From Ruminococcus sp. (GTDB lineage Bacteria; Bacillota; Clostridia; Oscillospirales; Ruminococcaceae): DNA of 64,000 nt. A program made the position numbers and the translations under genes. Shown here piece after piece: positions 44,857-52,869 of the stretch (position 1 is its first letter; each line of letters opens with the position of its first letter). The notes beneath the pieces are model-generated. The model did no database searches. It saw only the letters and a list, made by a program, of their open reading frames with translations, and had not been told where the DNA came from. The stretch lies in the NCBI RefSeq assembly GCF_024692365.1, contig NZ_JAILMR010000018.1:1-64000 (forward strand), read 5' to 3'.

Positions 44857-45669
44857 TTGGAAAAAAAGTCTGTTGATGAACTTATTGAGAGCCTTCCAAA
44901 AAAGGAGCGCTATAACATGGATGATCTTGTTGATCTGGTTACGGTTCTGCGTGATCAGGATAAGGGATGTCCTTGGGATAAGGTTCAGACTCACAGCACT
45001 ATAAAAAAGGACTTGCTTGAAGAAGTCTATGAAGTCATGGAGGCTATCGACTTCGATTCTCCCGAGATGATGAGGGAGGAACTTGGCGATGTGCTCCTGC
45101 AGGTGATATTCCATGTTGTGCTCGAAGATGAGAAAGATCATTTCGTGCTTGAAGATGTTATCACCGAACTTTGTCAGAAGCTGATAATCCGTCACCCTCA
45201 TGTTTTTGGTGATGTTCAGGCGGATACAGTTGACAAGGTGCTCAGCAACTGGGATTCCATCAAGAAGGATACCAAGGGGCAGGAGAGCTTCACAGATACT
45301 TTGAAGAGTGTTCCTAAGAATTTTCCTGCACTTATGCGTTCGCAGAAGCTAGGAAAGAGAGCTGCAAGGGCTGGTGTGGATTTTGAAAAGTCCGAAGAGG
45401 ACGGCACAGAGCTTGATCTGTATGCGGCTATTGAGTCTGCACTTAACAGGGTTAAGCAAGCCGATCAGAAAGAAGAGGACGCTTCGAGTGAGATAGGCGA
45501 GCTGCTTTTCCTTTGCTCGAATCTTGCAAGAAGACTTGACTGTGACGCTGAGGAATGTCTGGCGGACAGCTGCAACAGCTTTATAAAGAGGTTTGAGGAT
45601 CTTGAAAAGCACAGTGCAGATCTAACGGAAGTATCAGCAGAAGAGCTGTACTCATATAAAGGAAATTAA
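44857..45669 (+). CDS. mazG: MazG nucleoside triphosphate pyrophosphohydrolase
   Basis: The 270-residue product has the MazG core: CPWDKVQTHSTIKKDLLEEVYEV (quoted in parts: CPWDKVQTHSTI, LLEEVYEVMEAI), EELGDVLLQVIFH with the EExxE..ExxD metal site, and a second, weaker copy near the C-terminus (SEIGELLFLCSNLAR). It hydrolyses NTPs to NMP and pyrophosphate and cleans nucleotide pools. I chose the TTG at 44857 after GAGGTGAG; GTG at 44848 is in frame but has a poor SD. Confidence 0.9.
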   Translation: MEKKSVDELIESLPKKERYNMDDLVDLVTVLRDQDKGCPWDKVQTHSTIKKDLLEEVYEVMEAIDFDSPEMMREELGDVLLQVIFHVVLEDEKDHFVLEDVITELCQKLIIRHPHVFGDVQADTVDKVLSNWDSIKKDTKGQESFTDTLKSVPKNFPALMRSQKLGKRAARAGVDFEKSEEDGTELDLYAAIESALNRVKQADQKEEDASSEIGELLFLCSNLARRLDCDAEECLADSCNSFIKRFEDLEKHSADLTEVSAEELYSYKGN

Positions 45670-45719
45670 TGAATAAGCAATTGTTCGTTAAGGATAAAAA
45701 TTTTTGGAGGTTTTAAAAA

Positions 45720-45998
45720 ATGAACAAGGCAGAACTTATCAATGTTATCGCAGAGAAGGGCGGCTATTCCAAGAAGGAAGCTGACAAGGCTCTGGCAACA
45801 GTTCTTGATTCCATTACAGGTGCTCTGGAGAATGGCGAGAAGGTTACTCTCGTTGGTTTCGGTACATTCGAGGTTAGAGACAGAGCTGCTAAGGTAGCTA
45901 TGAACCCTGTTACCAAGGCTCCTGTTGACGTTCCTGCAAGAAAGGTTCCCGCATTCAAGGCAGGCAGCGCTCTCAAGGCAGTCGTTGACAAGAAGTAA
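45720..45998 (+). CDS. hup: HU-family DNA-binding protein
   Basis: The 92-residue product has NKAELINVIAEKGGYSKKEA, VTLVGFGTFEVRDRAA and the arm region MNPVTKAPVDVPARKVPAFKAG (quoted in parts: NPVTKAPVDVPARKVPAF), the full HU pattern. It is a nucleoid-compacting homodimer. It lies between mazG and rqcP with its own RBS (TGGAGG) and a terminator after it, which suggests high and separate expression. Confidence 0.95.
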   Translation: MNKAELINVIAEKGGYSKKEADKALATVLDSITGALENGEKVTLVGFGTFEVRDRAAKVAMNPVTKAPVDVPARKVPAFKAGSALKAVVDKK

Positions 45999-46010
45999 TA
46001 TATGCTTTTT

Positions 46011-46041
46011 AAGGCGGGCAGCATTGTCCGCCTTTGTTTTT
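46011..46041 (+). terminator. Terminator after HU
   Basis: AAGGCGG-GCA pairs with TCCGCCTT, followed by TGTTTTTT; it ends just before the RBS of rqcP. Confidence 0.85.
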
Positions 46042-46052
46042 TAGGAGGACTC

Positions 46053-46295
46053 ATGAGATTAGATAAATATCTTAAAGTCACAAGACTAATAAAGCGCCGT
46101 ACCGTTGCAAATGAAGCCTGCGATGAGGGCAGGATAATGGTCAACGGCAAGGTGGCAAGGGCTTCGTATGATGTGAAGATCGGCGATATCATCGAGATTG
46201 GTCTGGGACAGCGTCCTATAAAAGTCAAGGTGCTGAATGTCACCGAGTACGTTAAAAAGGAAAACGCTGCAGAGAATTACGAAGTTATAGGCTGA
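46053..46295 (+). CDS. rqcP: S4-domain ribosome quality control protein RqcP
   Basis: The 80-residue product starts MRLDKYLKVTRLIKRRT and has EGRIMVNGKVARASYDVKIGD, a lone S4 RNA-binding domain (Hsp15/YabO type). In Bacillus the orthologue (YabO/RqcP) stabilises tRNA on the 50S subunit during alanine tailing by RqcH. The position after mazG fits. Start at 46053 after TAGGAGGA; the longer upstream frame runs through the terminator. Confidence 0.88.
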   Translation: MRLDKYLKVTRLIKRRTVANEACDEGRIMVNGKVARASYDVKIGDIIEIGLGQRPIKVKVLNVTEYVKKENAAENYEVIG

Positions 46296-46340
46296 TAATA
46301 TCAGATGAATCATCTGATAAAATAAACGGAGGTGTTTTGA

Positions 46341-46733
46341 ATGAAACAAATTACAGAAATGCTGAAAAAGGTAGGCGTGTTCTACATCGCAACTACAGAT
46401 TCAAACGGTGATCCCCATGTACGTCCTTTCGGTGCGGTGGCTGAGATCGACGGAATGACTTGTATCTGTACAAGTAATCAGAAGAAGTGCTTCAAGGAAA
46501 TGATCAGGCACAGCAGAGTTGAGATAAGCGGTATGTGCGGCGAGATGGAATGGATAAGGCTCACAGCTGATGTTATTAACCTTGACAGCGATGAAGTCAG
46601 AGCTGCTTTTCTGGAGCAGTGCCCTCAGGTAAGCGGACTGTACAGTGTAGGCGACGGCATTTTTGAGGTTTTGGCACTTCAGGAACCTGAGTGCATCAAG
46701 TATTCATTTAATGCTCCTCCCGAGAATATCTGA
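46341..46733 (+). CDS. Pyridoxamine-5'-phosphate-oxidase-like flavin protein
   Basis: The 130-residue product has VGVFYIATTDSNGDPHVRPFGA and CTSNQKKCFKEMIRHSRVEISG (quoted in parts: FYIATTDSNGDPHVRPFG, CTSNQKKCFKEM), the split-barrel FMN-binding family. The substrate is unknown; members bind FMN, F420 or heme. RBS GGAGGTG. Confidence 0.85.
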   Translation: MKQITEMLKKVGVFYIATTDSNGDPHVRPFGAVAEIDGMTCICTSNQKKCFKEMIRHSRVEISGMCGEMEWIRLTADVINLDSDEVRAAFLEQCPQVSGLYSVGDGIFEVLALQEPECIKYSFNAPPENI

Positions 46734-46761
46734 CGGACGGGTAAGTATTCTTAATAAGCTG

Positions 46762-46795
46762 AAAAAACCGCAGGAATTTGTTTTCCTGCGGTTTG
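46762..46795. terminator. Bidirectional terminator
   Basis: AAACCGCAGGAA pairs with TTCCTGCGGTTT between convergent genes. Confidence 0.85.
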
Positions 46796-46802
46796 TGTTT
46801 TA

Positions 46803-48035
46803 TCAGAATGGTGCTGCATTGTCATCATCGGAAGTATCGCTCACAGGTGCGGGCGGAAAATCTTCGGTTGGTGAAGGCTGTGCGGGAGCATTTGCTGGTT
46901 TCTTGTCAACAAAGCGCATCTCAAGACCGTTTATAGATATCTCGGGATCGTCAAGTGCAATTACAAGGCAGTTTCTGCCACCTATTATCTGGGTCTTGAC
47001 CTTGTCAGCGCCACCCTTGCCGATGTTCACGGTTATGCTGGGCACAGAAACAACAGTCTTGTTCTCCACGAGATTAACTGCGGTGAGTGGCTTTTTGTCA
47101 GTCGCCTGTTCAAATACTCTATCGAGGTCAGCAAGCTTTTCCTGACTTACTCCTGCCTCCCAGAGTATCGAATTCATCTTCTGGCTGTCGATAGTAGCTA
47201 TCTCGGTTTCGTGTGAAGTCTGGTCGATGTAATTCTGTATCTTGTCATTGACCTTGGTTATCATGTTGTAATCCAGTTCGTCACCAACAACTTTACCGAG
47301 TATCGAATGGAAAACTTCCTTTTCATTCTGACCAGTCATGGTGAACTCACAGCCAAGGAATTCTTCTATCATAGAAGTGTTAGGCTTCTTGGCGTTTTTA
47401 CAGTAGTAAAGCACGCCGTTCACATCGGGTGCGCGATCGTTGAAAAGCGGGAACAGGAAACCGTCTGTTGGCAGCTCGATTATCCTGTCTGTGCTTTCTT
47501 TCTTGGCGATAGCGTTCTGCTCCTCGTTGTATATCAGACCATCGATACGAAGATTTACAGGGCAAATCGCGGTGATGATGAAGCTGTAATCCGAAGAATC
47601 GCTGTCCTCGTCTATCTCGTCCATCTTGGTCTTTTTGAGCACCGAGTAAGTGCAGTGTGCGGTGAATATGCTGTAAGTCGAAACATACTCCACCTTTTCA
47701 ACTATTGAATTCAGAAAATTGTCAACTATCTCTTCATCGGCAAGTTTGCTTTTCAGCACGCCCCAGAGAAACTGCTGCTGACCGCCTTCGAGAATCGCAT
47801 TTTTCGGGAACGGATATTCCAGCAGATTTGAACCTATCTTGCCGCTGAGAGTCTTTTTCAGATTAGCAAGGATAAGCTCACTCTCGTCCTGCGGCATAAT
47901 GTTGTAAAGCTGGTTGGTCTTGCATTTAATATTTTTTTCTGCATCGACAAATGCGGTAACGACGCGGTTTATTGTAAAGAAATTGCAGTCGTCGCTGAAA
48001 TTTTTCTTGATCTCGGCTATTTCCTTTTTGTTCAT
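46803..48035 (-). CDS. DUF4317 protein
   Basis: The 410-residue soluble acidic protein starts MNKKEIAEIKKNFSDDCNF, then INRVVTAFVDAEKNI, ILANLKKTLSGKIG and GGQQQFLWGVLKSKLAD. This matches DUF4317, common in gut Firmicutes and of unknown function. The last 40 residues are Pro/Ala/Asp-rich and probably disordered. It is monocistronic under a promoter with two leader hairpins. Confidence 0.8.
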   Translation of the reverse strand: MNKKEIAEIKKNFSDDCNFFTINRVVTAFVDAEKNIKCKTNQLYNIMPQDESELILANLKKTLSGKIGSNLLEYPFPKNAILEGGQQQFLWGVLKSKLADEEIVDNFLNSIVEKVEYVSTYSIFTAHCTYSVLKKTKMDEIDEDSDSSDYSFIITAICPVNLRIDGLIYNEEQNAIAKKESTDRIIELPTDGFLFPLFNDRAPDVNGVLYYCKNAKKPNTSMIEEFLGCEFTMTGQNEKEVFHSILGKVVGDELDYNMITKVNDKIQNYIDQTSHETEIATIDSQKMNSILWEAGVSQEKLADLDRVFEQATDKKPLTAVNLVENKTVVSVPSITVNIGKGGADKVKTQIIGGRNCLVIALDDPEISINGLEMRFVDKKPANAPAQPSPTEDFPPAPVSDTSDDDNAAPF

Positions 48036-48057
48036 TTATGTACCTCCGTTTAAGAGA

Positions 48058-48169
48058 AAAGAGGGCCGCCACGCAGCAGCCCTCTGTCCTATAATTTCCT
48101 CGCCTTAAAAACCATTCGCCCAATGGTTCCGCCATATAATAATATAGCACATTTCTGATGATTTGTCAA
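48058..48169 (-). promoter_or_regulatory. Promoter and two terminator-like leader hairpins of DUF4317
   Basis: Minus strand: TTGACA (48164-48169) and TATATT (48141-48146) are 17 bp apart. Then ACCATT/AATGGT (48111-48127) is followed by TTTTAAGG, and AGAGGGC/GCCCTCT (48058-48082) by TTTCTCTT. The second ends about 20 bases before the ATG. Confidence 0.65.
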
Positions 48170-48235
48170 GTACGGGACGGAAGATTTTTTCTTTTTAAAA
48201 TTCAACAGATCACATTGTAGGAATGTATCGGTGAT

Positions 48236-48264
48236 TGACTTTAAGTGCGATATGTGATATAATA
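48236..48264 (+). promoter_or_regulatory. Promoter of the pfs-luxS operon
   Basis: TTGACT (48236-48241) and TATAAT (48259-48264), spacer 17 bp. A hairpin CGGCAG-GGGA-CTGCCG lies at 48288-48303. The SAH riboswitch core was not found. Confidence 0.75.
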
Positions 48265-48335
48265 TTTTCGTTGGTTTGCAGGTTTTCGGCAGGGGACTGC
48301 CGCTGCGATATCTTACTGTATTTAGGGAGGTTATC

Positions 48336-49061
48336 ATGTTCAAGAATAAGGATTTAAATACGGTTGGCGTAATAGGTGCTATGAAGCCCGAGGTCGATGC
48401 TATAAAGGGTCTGCTTAAAGATGGCAGCACTTATACTGTCAGTGGTATAGAGTTCGTTTGCGGCGAACTTTTTGGTATGAACGTCGTTGCGGCTGTGTGC
48501 GGTATCGGTAAAGTTTTTGCAGCTATATGCGCTGAGGCTATGATAGTTACATTCAAAACCGATGTTATAATTAACGCAGGTGTTGGCGGTTCGCTGACAG
48601 ATAAGCTGGATATCGGTGACGCAGGTATAGCTTCGGCTGTTGTTCAGCACGATATGGATACCACACCATTCGGTGATCCTAAGGGTCTGATATCTGGCAT
48701 AAATAAAGTTTATTTTGACTGCGATACTCACTGCGCTGATACACTCGCAAGCGCCGCTGAGGAACTTGGTATAAAGTACGAAAAGGGTGTTATCGCATCG
48801 GGCGACTGCTTTGTTAACAGCAACGCTAAAAGAGATGAACTCAGAAGTGAGTTCAATGCGATAATCTGCGAAATGGAAAGCGGTGCTATAGGTCATGTTT
48901 GCTATGTCAACGAAGTTCCTTTCTGCGTGCTGAGAACTGTATCCGATAACGGCGATGATGATTCCCACAATGATTATGCTCAGTCACTTGCAAAGGCTGC
49001 AAAAGCTGAGCTTGATATACTCGTGAGCTTTCTTAAAAAGCTCGGTGCTGAGAAAAATTAA
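48336..49061 (+). CDS. mtnN: 5'-methylthioadenosine/S-adenosylhomocysteine nucleosidase
   Basis: The 241-residue product starts VGVIGAMKPEVDAI and has CGIGKVFAAICAEAMI, INAGVGGSL, CEMESGAIGHV and RTVSDNGDDDS. The family uses a catalytic Glu in the first motif and an Asp in the last. It removes adenine from SAH to give S-ribosylhomocysteine, the substrate of LuxS, encoded 11 bases downstream. Start set at 48336 after AGGGAGG. Confidence 0.9.
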   Translation: MFKNKDLNTVGVIGAMKPEVDAIKGLLKDGSTYTVSGIEFVCGELFGMNVVAAVCGIGKVFAAICAEAMIVTFKTDVIINAGVGGSLTDKLDIGDAGIASAVVQHDMDTTPFGDPKGLISGINKVYFDCDTHCADTLASAAEELGIKYEKGVIASGDCFVNSNAKRDELRSEFNAIICEMESGAIGHVCYVNEVPFCVLRTVSDNGDDDSHNDYAQSLAKAAKAELDILVSFLKKLGAEKN

Positions 49062-49072
49062 GGAGGATAATT

Positions 49073-49540
49073 ATGGAACTGATAGCAAGCTTTCAGGTGA
49101 ATCACCTTGACCTTTTCCCCGGATTGTATGTGTCCCGCAGAGACTGCAAAGGTGAAGCTGTGACCACTACTTTTGATATGAGAATGACTGCTCCCAACCG
49201 CGAGCCCGTTATGGATACTCCTGCGATGCACACGATAGAGCATCTTGGTGCGACATATCTCCGCGGCTGTGCTGTTAAAAATGATGTTGTTTACTTCGGA
49301 CCCATGGGCTGCCGTACAGGTTTTTATGTGATTTTCTTCGGTGCACAGACTTCCGAGAGCGTATATGATACCATAGTTGATATGTGTAAGTTCATTCTCG
49401 ATTTTGAGGGAGATATCCCCGGTGCTAAGCCTGAGGAATGCGGAAATTATTCCGAGCAGAATCTCAATATGGCAAAGTACTACATCAGGCGTTACCTTAA
49501 CGACCTCACCGAGAATAAGAGGTTCGTTTATCCTAAGTGA
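49073..49540 (+). CDS. luxS: S-ribosylhomocysteine lyase LuxS
   Basis: The 155-residue product has the metal site HTIEH (His53, His57) and Cys123 (EECGNYSEQN), with GPMGCRTGFY in between carrying the catalytic Cys80. It converts S-ribosylhomocysteine to homocysteine and DPD, the precursor of AI-2. With the preceding nucleosidase it completes the two-step activated methyl cycle. RBS AAGGAGG. Confidence 0.95.
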   Translation: MELIASFQVNHLDLFPGLYVSRRDCKGEAVTTTFDMRMTAPNREPVMDTPAMHTIEHLGATYLRGCAVKNDVVYFGPMGCRTGFYVIFFGAQTSESVYDTIVDMCKFILDFEGDIPGAKPEECGNYSEQNLNMAKYYIRRYLNDLTENKRFVYPK

Positions 49541-49558
49541 TTTTTTCAAACAAATTCA

Positions 49559-49591
49559 AAGGCACTTCCGCCAAACGGAAGTGCCTTGTTT
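49559..49591. terminator. Terminator of luxS
   Basis: AAGGCACTTCCG (49559-49570) pairs with CGGAAGTGCCTT (49576-49587), followed by GTTTTA; the minus-strand gene ends here too. Confidence 0.85.
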
Positions 49592-50373
49592 TATGACTTA
49601 TGCTTGTGCTTGTTCAGCTTTTCAACTATGCTGTCTTTGAACAGGAAACCGAATATTCCCAGAACTATCGCCGCAAAAACAATGCAAAGTGCAGTCTTGA
49701 AATTCCCGTCTATCGCATTGCTACCCAGAGTCGTTGACATCAGTATCGCGGGTATGCGACATGGCATGACGTACATGAAAAAATCTCTGCGTTTTACTTT
49801 TGTCAGTGGTACGATATAGGATATTATATCCTTTGGTATTCCCGGTATCAGGTAGAGTATCACAAGTACCTTTATCAGCTTGCTTTCGTCCTGTAAGAAT
49901 TTGTATTTCGTTAGATGTTTTTCATCTACGAAAGCTTCCACCAACGGTTTACCGAATCGGCTGACCATCATGAATATCACGAATGTGCCAAGCATCGTAC
50001 CGCCGAATGATAGCAGGAAACCTATGAACCACCCGAAAAGTACTCCGCCTATTATCTGCACGGGCGGAATAACTGCGATTATCACCTGAAGTGCCTGTAT
50101 CAGCGTGAATATCAGCATACTCTCAAAACCCGAATACTTTGTTTCAAGAGTCTCTTTCAGCTTGTCCATACCTTCTTCGGTGCGCAATGCTTTAATTAAG
50201 GGTATAGAAGCAAGTGTTGCCACAGCGAGTATCACCAGAATTACTATCATCGTGATTATCTGCACGCGGCGTTTATTGCGCCGCTTTCGGTGTTCATGTA
50301 GTGAGAAACTTTTGCTTTCTGTATTCTCCGTGATATGTTGTGTGTTTTCTTCTTTCATTTTGCTTATCTCCAA
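49591..50373 (-). CDS. VTT/DedA-like membrane protein (TVP38/TMEM64 family)
   Basis: The 260-residue protein has a charged N-terminus (about 1-35), then IITMIVILVILAVATLASIPLI and four or five more membrane segments. The signature GGVLFGWFIGFLLSFGGTMLGT is followed by LYLIPGIPKDIISYIVPLT (quoted in parts: GGVLFGWFIGFLL, YLIPGIPKDIISY). VTT-domain proteins move phospholipids across the membrane. It is encoded next to another membrane protein on the same strand. Confidence 0.85.
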   Translation of the reverse strand: MEISKMKEENTQHITENTESKSFSLHEHRKRRNKRRVQIITMIVILVILAVATLASIPLIKALRTEEGMDKLKETLETKYSGFESMLIFTLIQALQVIIAVIPPVQIIGGVLFGWFIGFLLSFGGTMLGTFVIFMMVSRFGKPLVEAFVDEKHLTKYKFLQDESKLIKVLVILYLIPGIPKDIISYIVPLTKVKRRDFFMYVMPCRIPAILMSTTLGSNAIDGNFKTALCIVFAAIVLGIFGFLFKDSIVEKLNKHKHKS

Positions 50374-50379
50374 AACATA

Positions 50380-50934
50380 TCATTTTCTCCGCAGTATCTT
50401 TTTGCGGAACCAGTTTATGTAGACTTCTATTGTCAGCGACAGGAATTTATCATACACCAGAAAACATATCTGCGCCTCAGCCCACAGCAGAGGCAGTGCG
50501 TACTTTCCGAAAAACTCGGTGCCTTCAAGCATATCCACCGATGTGAAAATAAACTTGAAGAGGTTGTAGTAAATCACTATCGCTATATTGAAAACTACAA
50601 GCTTGAATATCCAAACGAACAGCTTGTTTTTCTTTTTTGAAAGCCAGAACTGCAATATCGGGTAATACCCCATGAACAGTATGAACAGCAGGGAAGCTTC
50701 AAAATTCGGGGTGATGAATATGCAAAGCAGACTCACTGCGCAGTAATCAGCCAAAGCCCATTTGCTGTCTGTTTCAACTATCATCACGACCATCAGTACC
50801 CCTGCGAACACGGGTATCGCATAACTCAGCCCGGGCAAGAATGAACTGCAGAACATCAACAGCAGACAGACAGCCGCGCATATCCCGCCAAGTGCCACAC
50901 GAAAAGCAGTCGTGCTGTTTTTATGTTTACTCAT
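50380..50934 (-). CDS. Membrane protein, ECF-like, unknown
   Basis: The 184-residue product starts MSKHKNSTTAFRVALGGICA and has five or six membrane segments, including VCLLLMFCSSFLPGLSYAIP and ILFMGYYPILQFWL. The pattern resembles putative ECF-transporter S components, but no ligand can be named. Start at 50934: this ATG overlaps the TGA of a preceding mini-ORF with a strong SD (ATGA), suggesting translational coupling. Confidence 0.6.
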   Translation of the reverse strand: MSKHKNSTTAFRVALGGICAAVCLLLMFCSSFLPGLSYAIPVFAGVLMVVMIVETDSKWALADYCAVSLLCIFITPNFEASLLFILFMGYYPILQFWLSKKKNKLFVWIFKLVVFNIAIVIYYNLFKFIFTSVDMLEGTEFFGKYALPLLWAEAQICFLVYDKFLSLTIEVYINWFRKKILRRK

Positions 50935-50966
50935 ATAACATTGCATACGCCAAGTTTTTCGACCAT
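50931..50966 (-). CDS. Possible 11-residue coupling peptide
   Basis: ATG at 50966 follows GAGGAGAG at the right distance and encodes MVEKLGVCNVI; its TGA overlaps the ATG of the membrane-protein gene. Confidence 0.35.
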   Translation of the reverse strand: MVEKLGVCNVI

Positions 50967-51099
50967 GCAAACTCTCCTCGCATTAGTATTGTCGGCTGTG
51001 CCGTTGGTCATACCTATTGTTCGGCACAAATCACCATATTATATTTTAACATATTATTGTGTACTTTCTGTGATATTATCCAATATTGTGTCAGTGCAT

Positions 51100-51132
51100 A
51101 AAAAATGTCCGAGAACATGATGTCCTCGGACA
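51100..51132 (-). terminator. Terminator of the carboxypeptidase operon
   Basis: TGTCCGAG (51106-51113) pairs with CTCGGACA (51125-51132); on the minus strand TTTTT follows. Confidence 0.85.
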
Positions 51133-51140
51133 AATATCTT

Positions 51141-52379
51141 TTAAGCCTCAACGTCCTCGTCGGGAACGGGTCTTGAACTGCTGTCGTCATCATCATCGCT
51201 CTTGCTGCTGTTGTCCTTTTCCTTGAGCTCGATGTATGTACCTTCGTTCACTTCTTCCTCGGACTCGTCACTGCTGCTGTCAGAATCTTCCTTCTTTTCA
51301 GTGCGGTCATCGGGAGTGCCAACTGCGCCGGGCAGATAGTTCTCGAATATCAGAATAGAATCTTCAACGGAATCGATGTATGTATCGCTCTTTGTGGTTA
51401 CTGCGATATATTCTTTGCCGTTGTACTCAACTACTGTTGCAAGAGTGTAGCCAGCTTCATCGGTGAAGCCTGTCTTACCGCCGAGTATCTTTGCGTCGCC
51501 GCTGCCGTCCTGATCTACGTCGATGAAGTAACCTTCAAAACGTGAGTGGAAAATGCTGTCCAGCTCGATGCCGTCTTCATATTCCTTAGTTGGCTTGGTT
51601 GTCCATGTCTTGGTGCAGAGTACCTTGCGGCAGGTCTCGTTCTCCATGCAAGCTCTTGTGATAACTGCTATATCCTGAGCTGTGGTGTAGTGCTGTTTGT
51701 GGTGCAGACCGCTTGCATTTGCAAAATTGGTATCGGTAAGTCCGAGTTCAGCAACCTTATCGTTCATCATCTTCACGAAGTTCTTCTCGTTGCCTGCGAT
51801 AGCGTTTGCAAGACCGAGAGTTCCGTCAGCACCGCTGGGGAGAATAGCTGCGTAAAGCAGATCTTCCATAGTTACTTCATCGCCTGCAACAAAACCTGCA
51901 CAGCTTGCGTTCTCTTCCTGCAGTGGCTCAATGTCCTTTTTGGTGAACTTGTACTTAGCCTGCATATCGTCGATATTTTCAACTGCTACCAGCAGAGTCA
52001 TGAGCTTTGTCAGAGATGCGGGGTAGATCTTCTTGTTATACTTTACGCCTGCAAGGATCTCATTGGTCTCGCAGTCAAGCAGAACACCTGTCTGGCAGGT
52101 GATATCTTTCAGATTTATCGTATCATATTTTTCGGCGAGGACAGGAAGCATTGAAGGCTTCGGCTCGGGTATCAGCGAAGCAAGATCTTCCTCGCTTGTT
52201 GTTTCAATGTCGGTGGGTGTGAGGTCGTAGTCTGCTGATGTGGGAGCGCTCACACTTTCATTGGGCTTGATCGTCTTTCTGCCTGTGACTACCATCAGTG
52301 CACAGCTTACTGCCACGATGATGATCATTACCAGCAATGCGACAACTGCGGCGCCGCCCTTACGGTTACTGTTCTTCAT
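51141..52379 (-). CDS. D-alanyl-D-alanine carboxypeptidase (S11, PBP5-like)
   Basis: The 412-residue protein has an N-terminal membrane anchor (about 11-31) and the S11 motifs: Ser122-x-x-Lys125 (PASLTKLMT), SGAD at about 182-185 in place of the usual SxN, and KTG (LGGKTGFTDEAG). It trims the terminal D-Ala from peptidoglycan stem peptides. The last 70 residues are a Ser/Asp/Glu-rich tail, possibly disordered in the wall. It is the last gene after the CBS and lipoprotein genes. Confidence 0.9.
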   Translation of the reverse strand: MKNSNRKGGAAVVALLVMIIIVAVSCALMVVTGRKTIKPNESVSAPTSADYDLTPTDIETTSEEDLASLIPEPKPSMLPVLAEKYDTINLKDITCQTGVLLDCETNEILAGVKYNKKIYPASLTKLMTLLVAVENIDDMQAKYKFTKKDIEPLQEENASCAGFVAGDEVTMEDLLYAAILPSGADGTLGLANAIAGNEKNFVKMMNDKVAELGLTDTNFANASGLHHKQHYTTAQDIAVITRACMENETCRKVLCTKTWTTKPTKEYEDGIELDSIFHSRFEGYFIDVDQDGSGDAKILGGKTGFTDEAGYTLATVVEYNGKEYIAVTTKSDTYIDSVEDSILIFENYLPGAVGTPDDRTEKKEDSDSSSDESEEEVNEGTYIELKEKDNSSKSDDDDDSSSRPVPDEDVEA

Positions 52380-52415
52380 TTCTCCTTACCATTCCTTTCA
52401 GATCTTTCTTATATT

Positions 52416-52853
52416 TTAAACCTCTTCGGTCAAAGTTTCGCTGCTGTCCTGCTTCATGATAGTATCATAGCAGTACCCGAGTATGTCCTTTCTGGTGACG
52501 ATACCGATGAAGATACCTCTGTCATCGATGACGGGGATAAAGTTCTGATCCATGCTCAGAAGTATCAGATCCTCAACCGTTGAAGAAACGTTCACAGGTC
52601 GCATTTTTATCTTAGGTGGTATCTTTTCCAGCGGGAAACTTTCCATCTCGCGGATATCATACATTCCTTTTTCGACCATGAACCGCAGAAAATCACCCTC
52701 GGAAACTGTCTTGACGAACCTGCCCTCTCTGTCGATGACAGGCACGGCTGAGTAACCGTGGTTCTTCATTTTTTCAAGGGTCTGCCTTGCAGTGCAGTCA
52801 TTGTAAAGATATTCTATGCACGCTTTTGGGTGCAATAATTTCAAGATATTCAT
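52416..52853 (-). CDS. CBS-domain pair protein
   Basis: The 145-residue product is two CBS domains: TLEKMKNHGYSAVPVIDREGRFV and LILLSMDQNFIPVIDDRGIFIGIVTRKDIL (quoted in parts: HGYSAVPVIDREGRF, NFIPVIDDRGIFIGIV). Such pairs bind adenosyl nucleotides and act as sensors; no other domain is present. It starts 16 bases after the lipoprotein gene. Confidence 0.85.
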   Translation of the reverse strand: MNILKLLHPKACIEYLYNDCTARQTLEKMKNHGYSAVPVIDREGRFVKTVSEGDFLRFMVEKGMYDIREMESFPLEKIPPKIKMRPVNVSSTVEDLILLSMDQNFIPVIDDRGIFIGIVTRKDILGYCYDTIMKQDSSETLTEEV

Positions 52854-52869
52854 TGTATCGGGATCCCTC

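Noticed and set aside
48270..48335. SAH riboswitch before the nucleosidase gene
   Set aside because: Only a short simple hairpin is present; the conserved SAH motif is missing.
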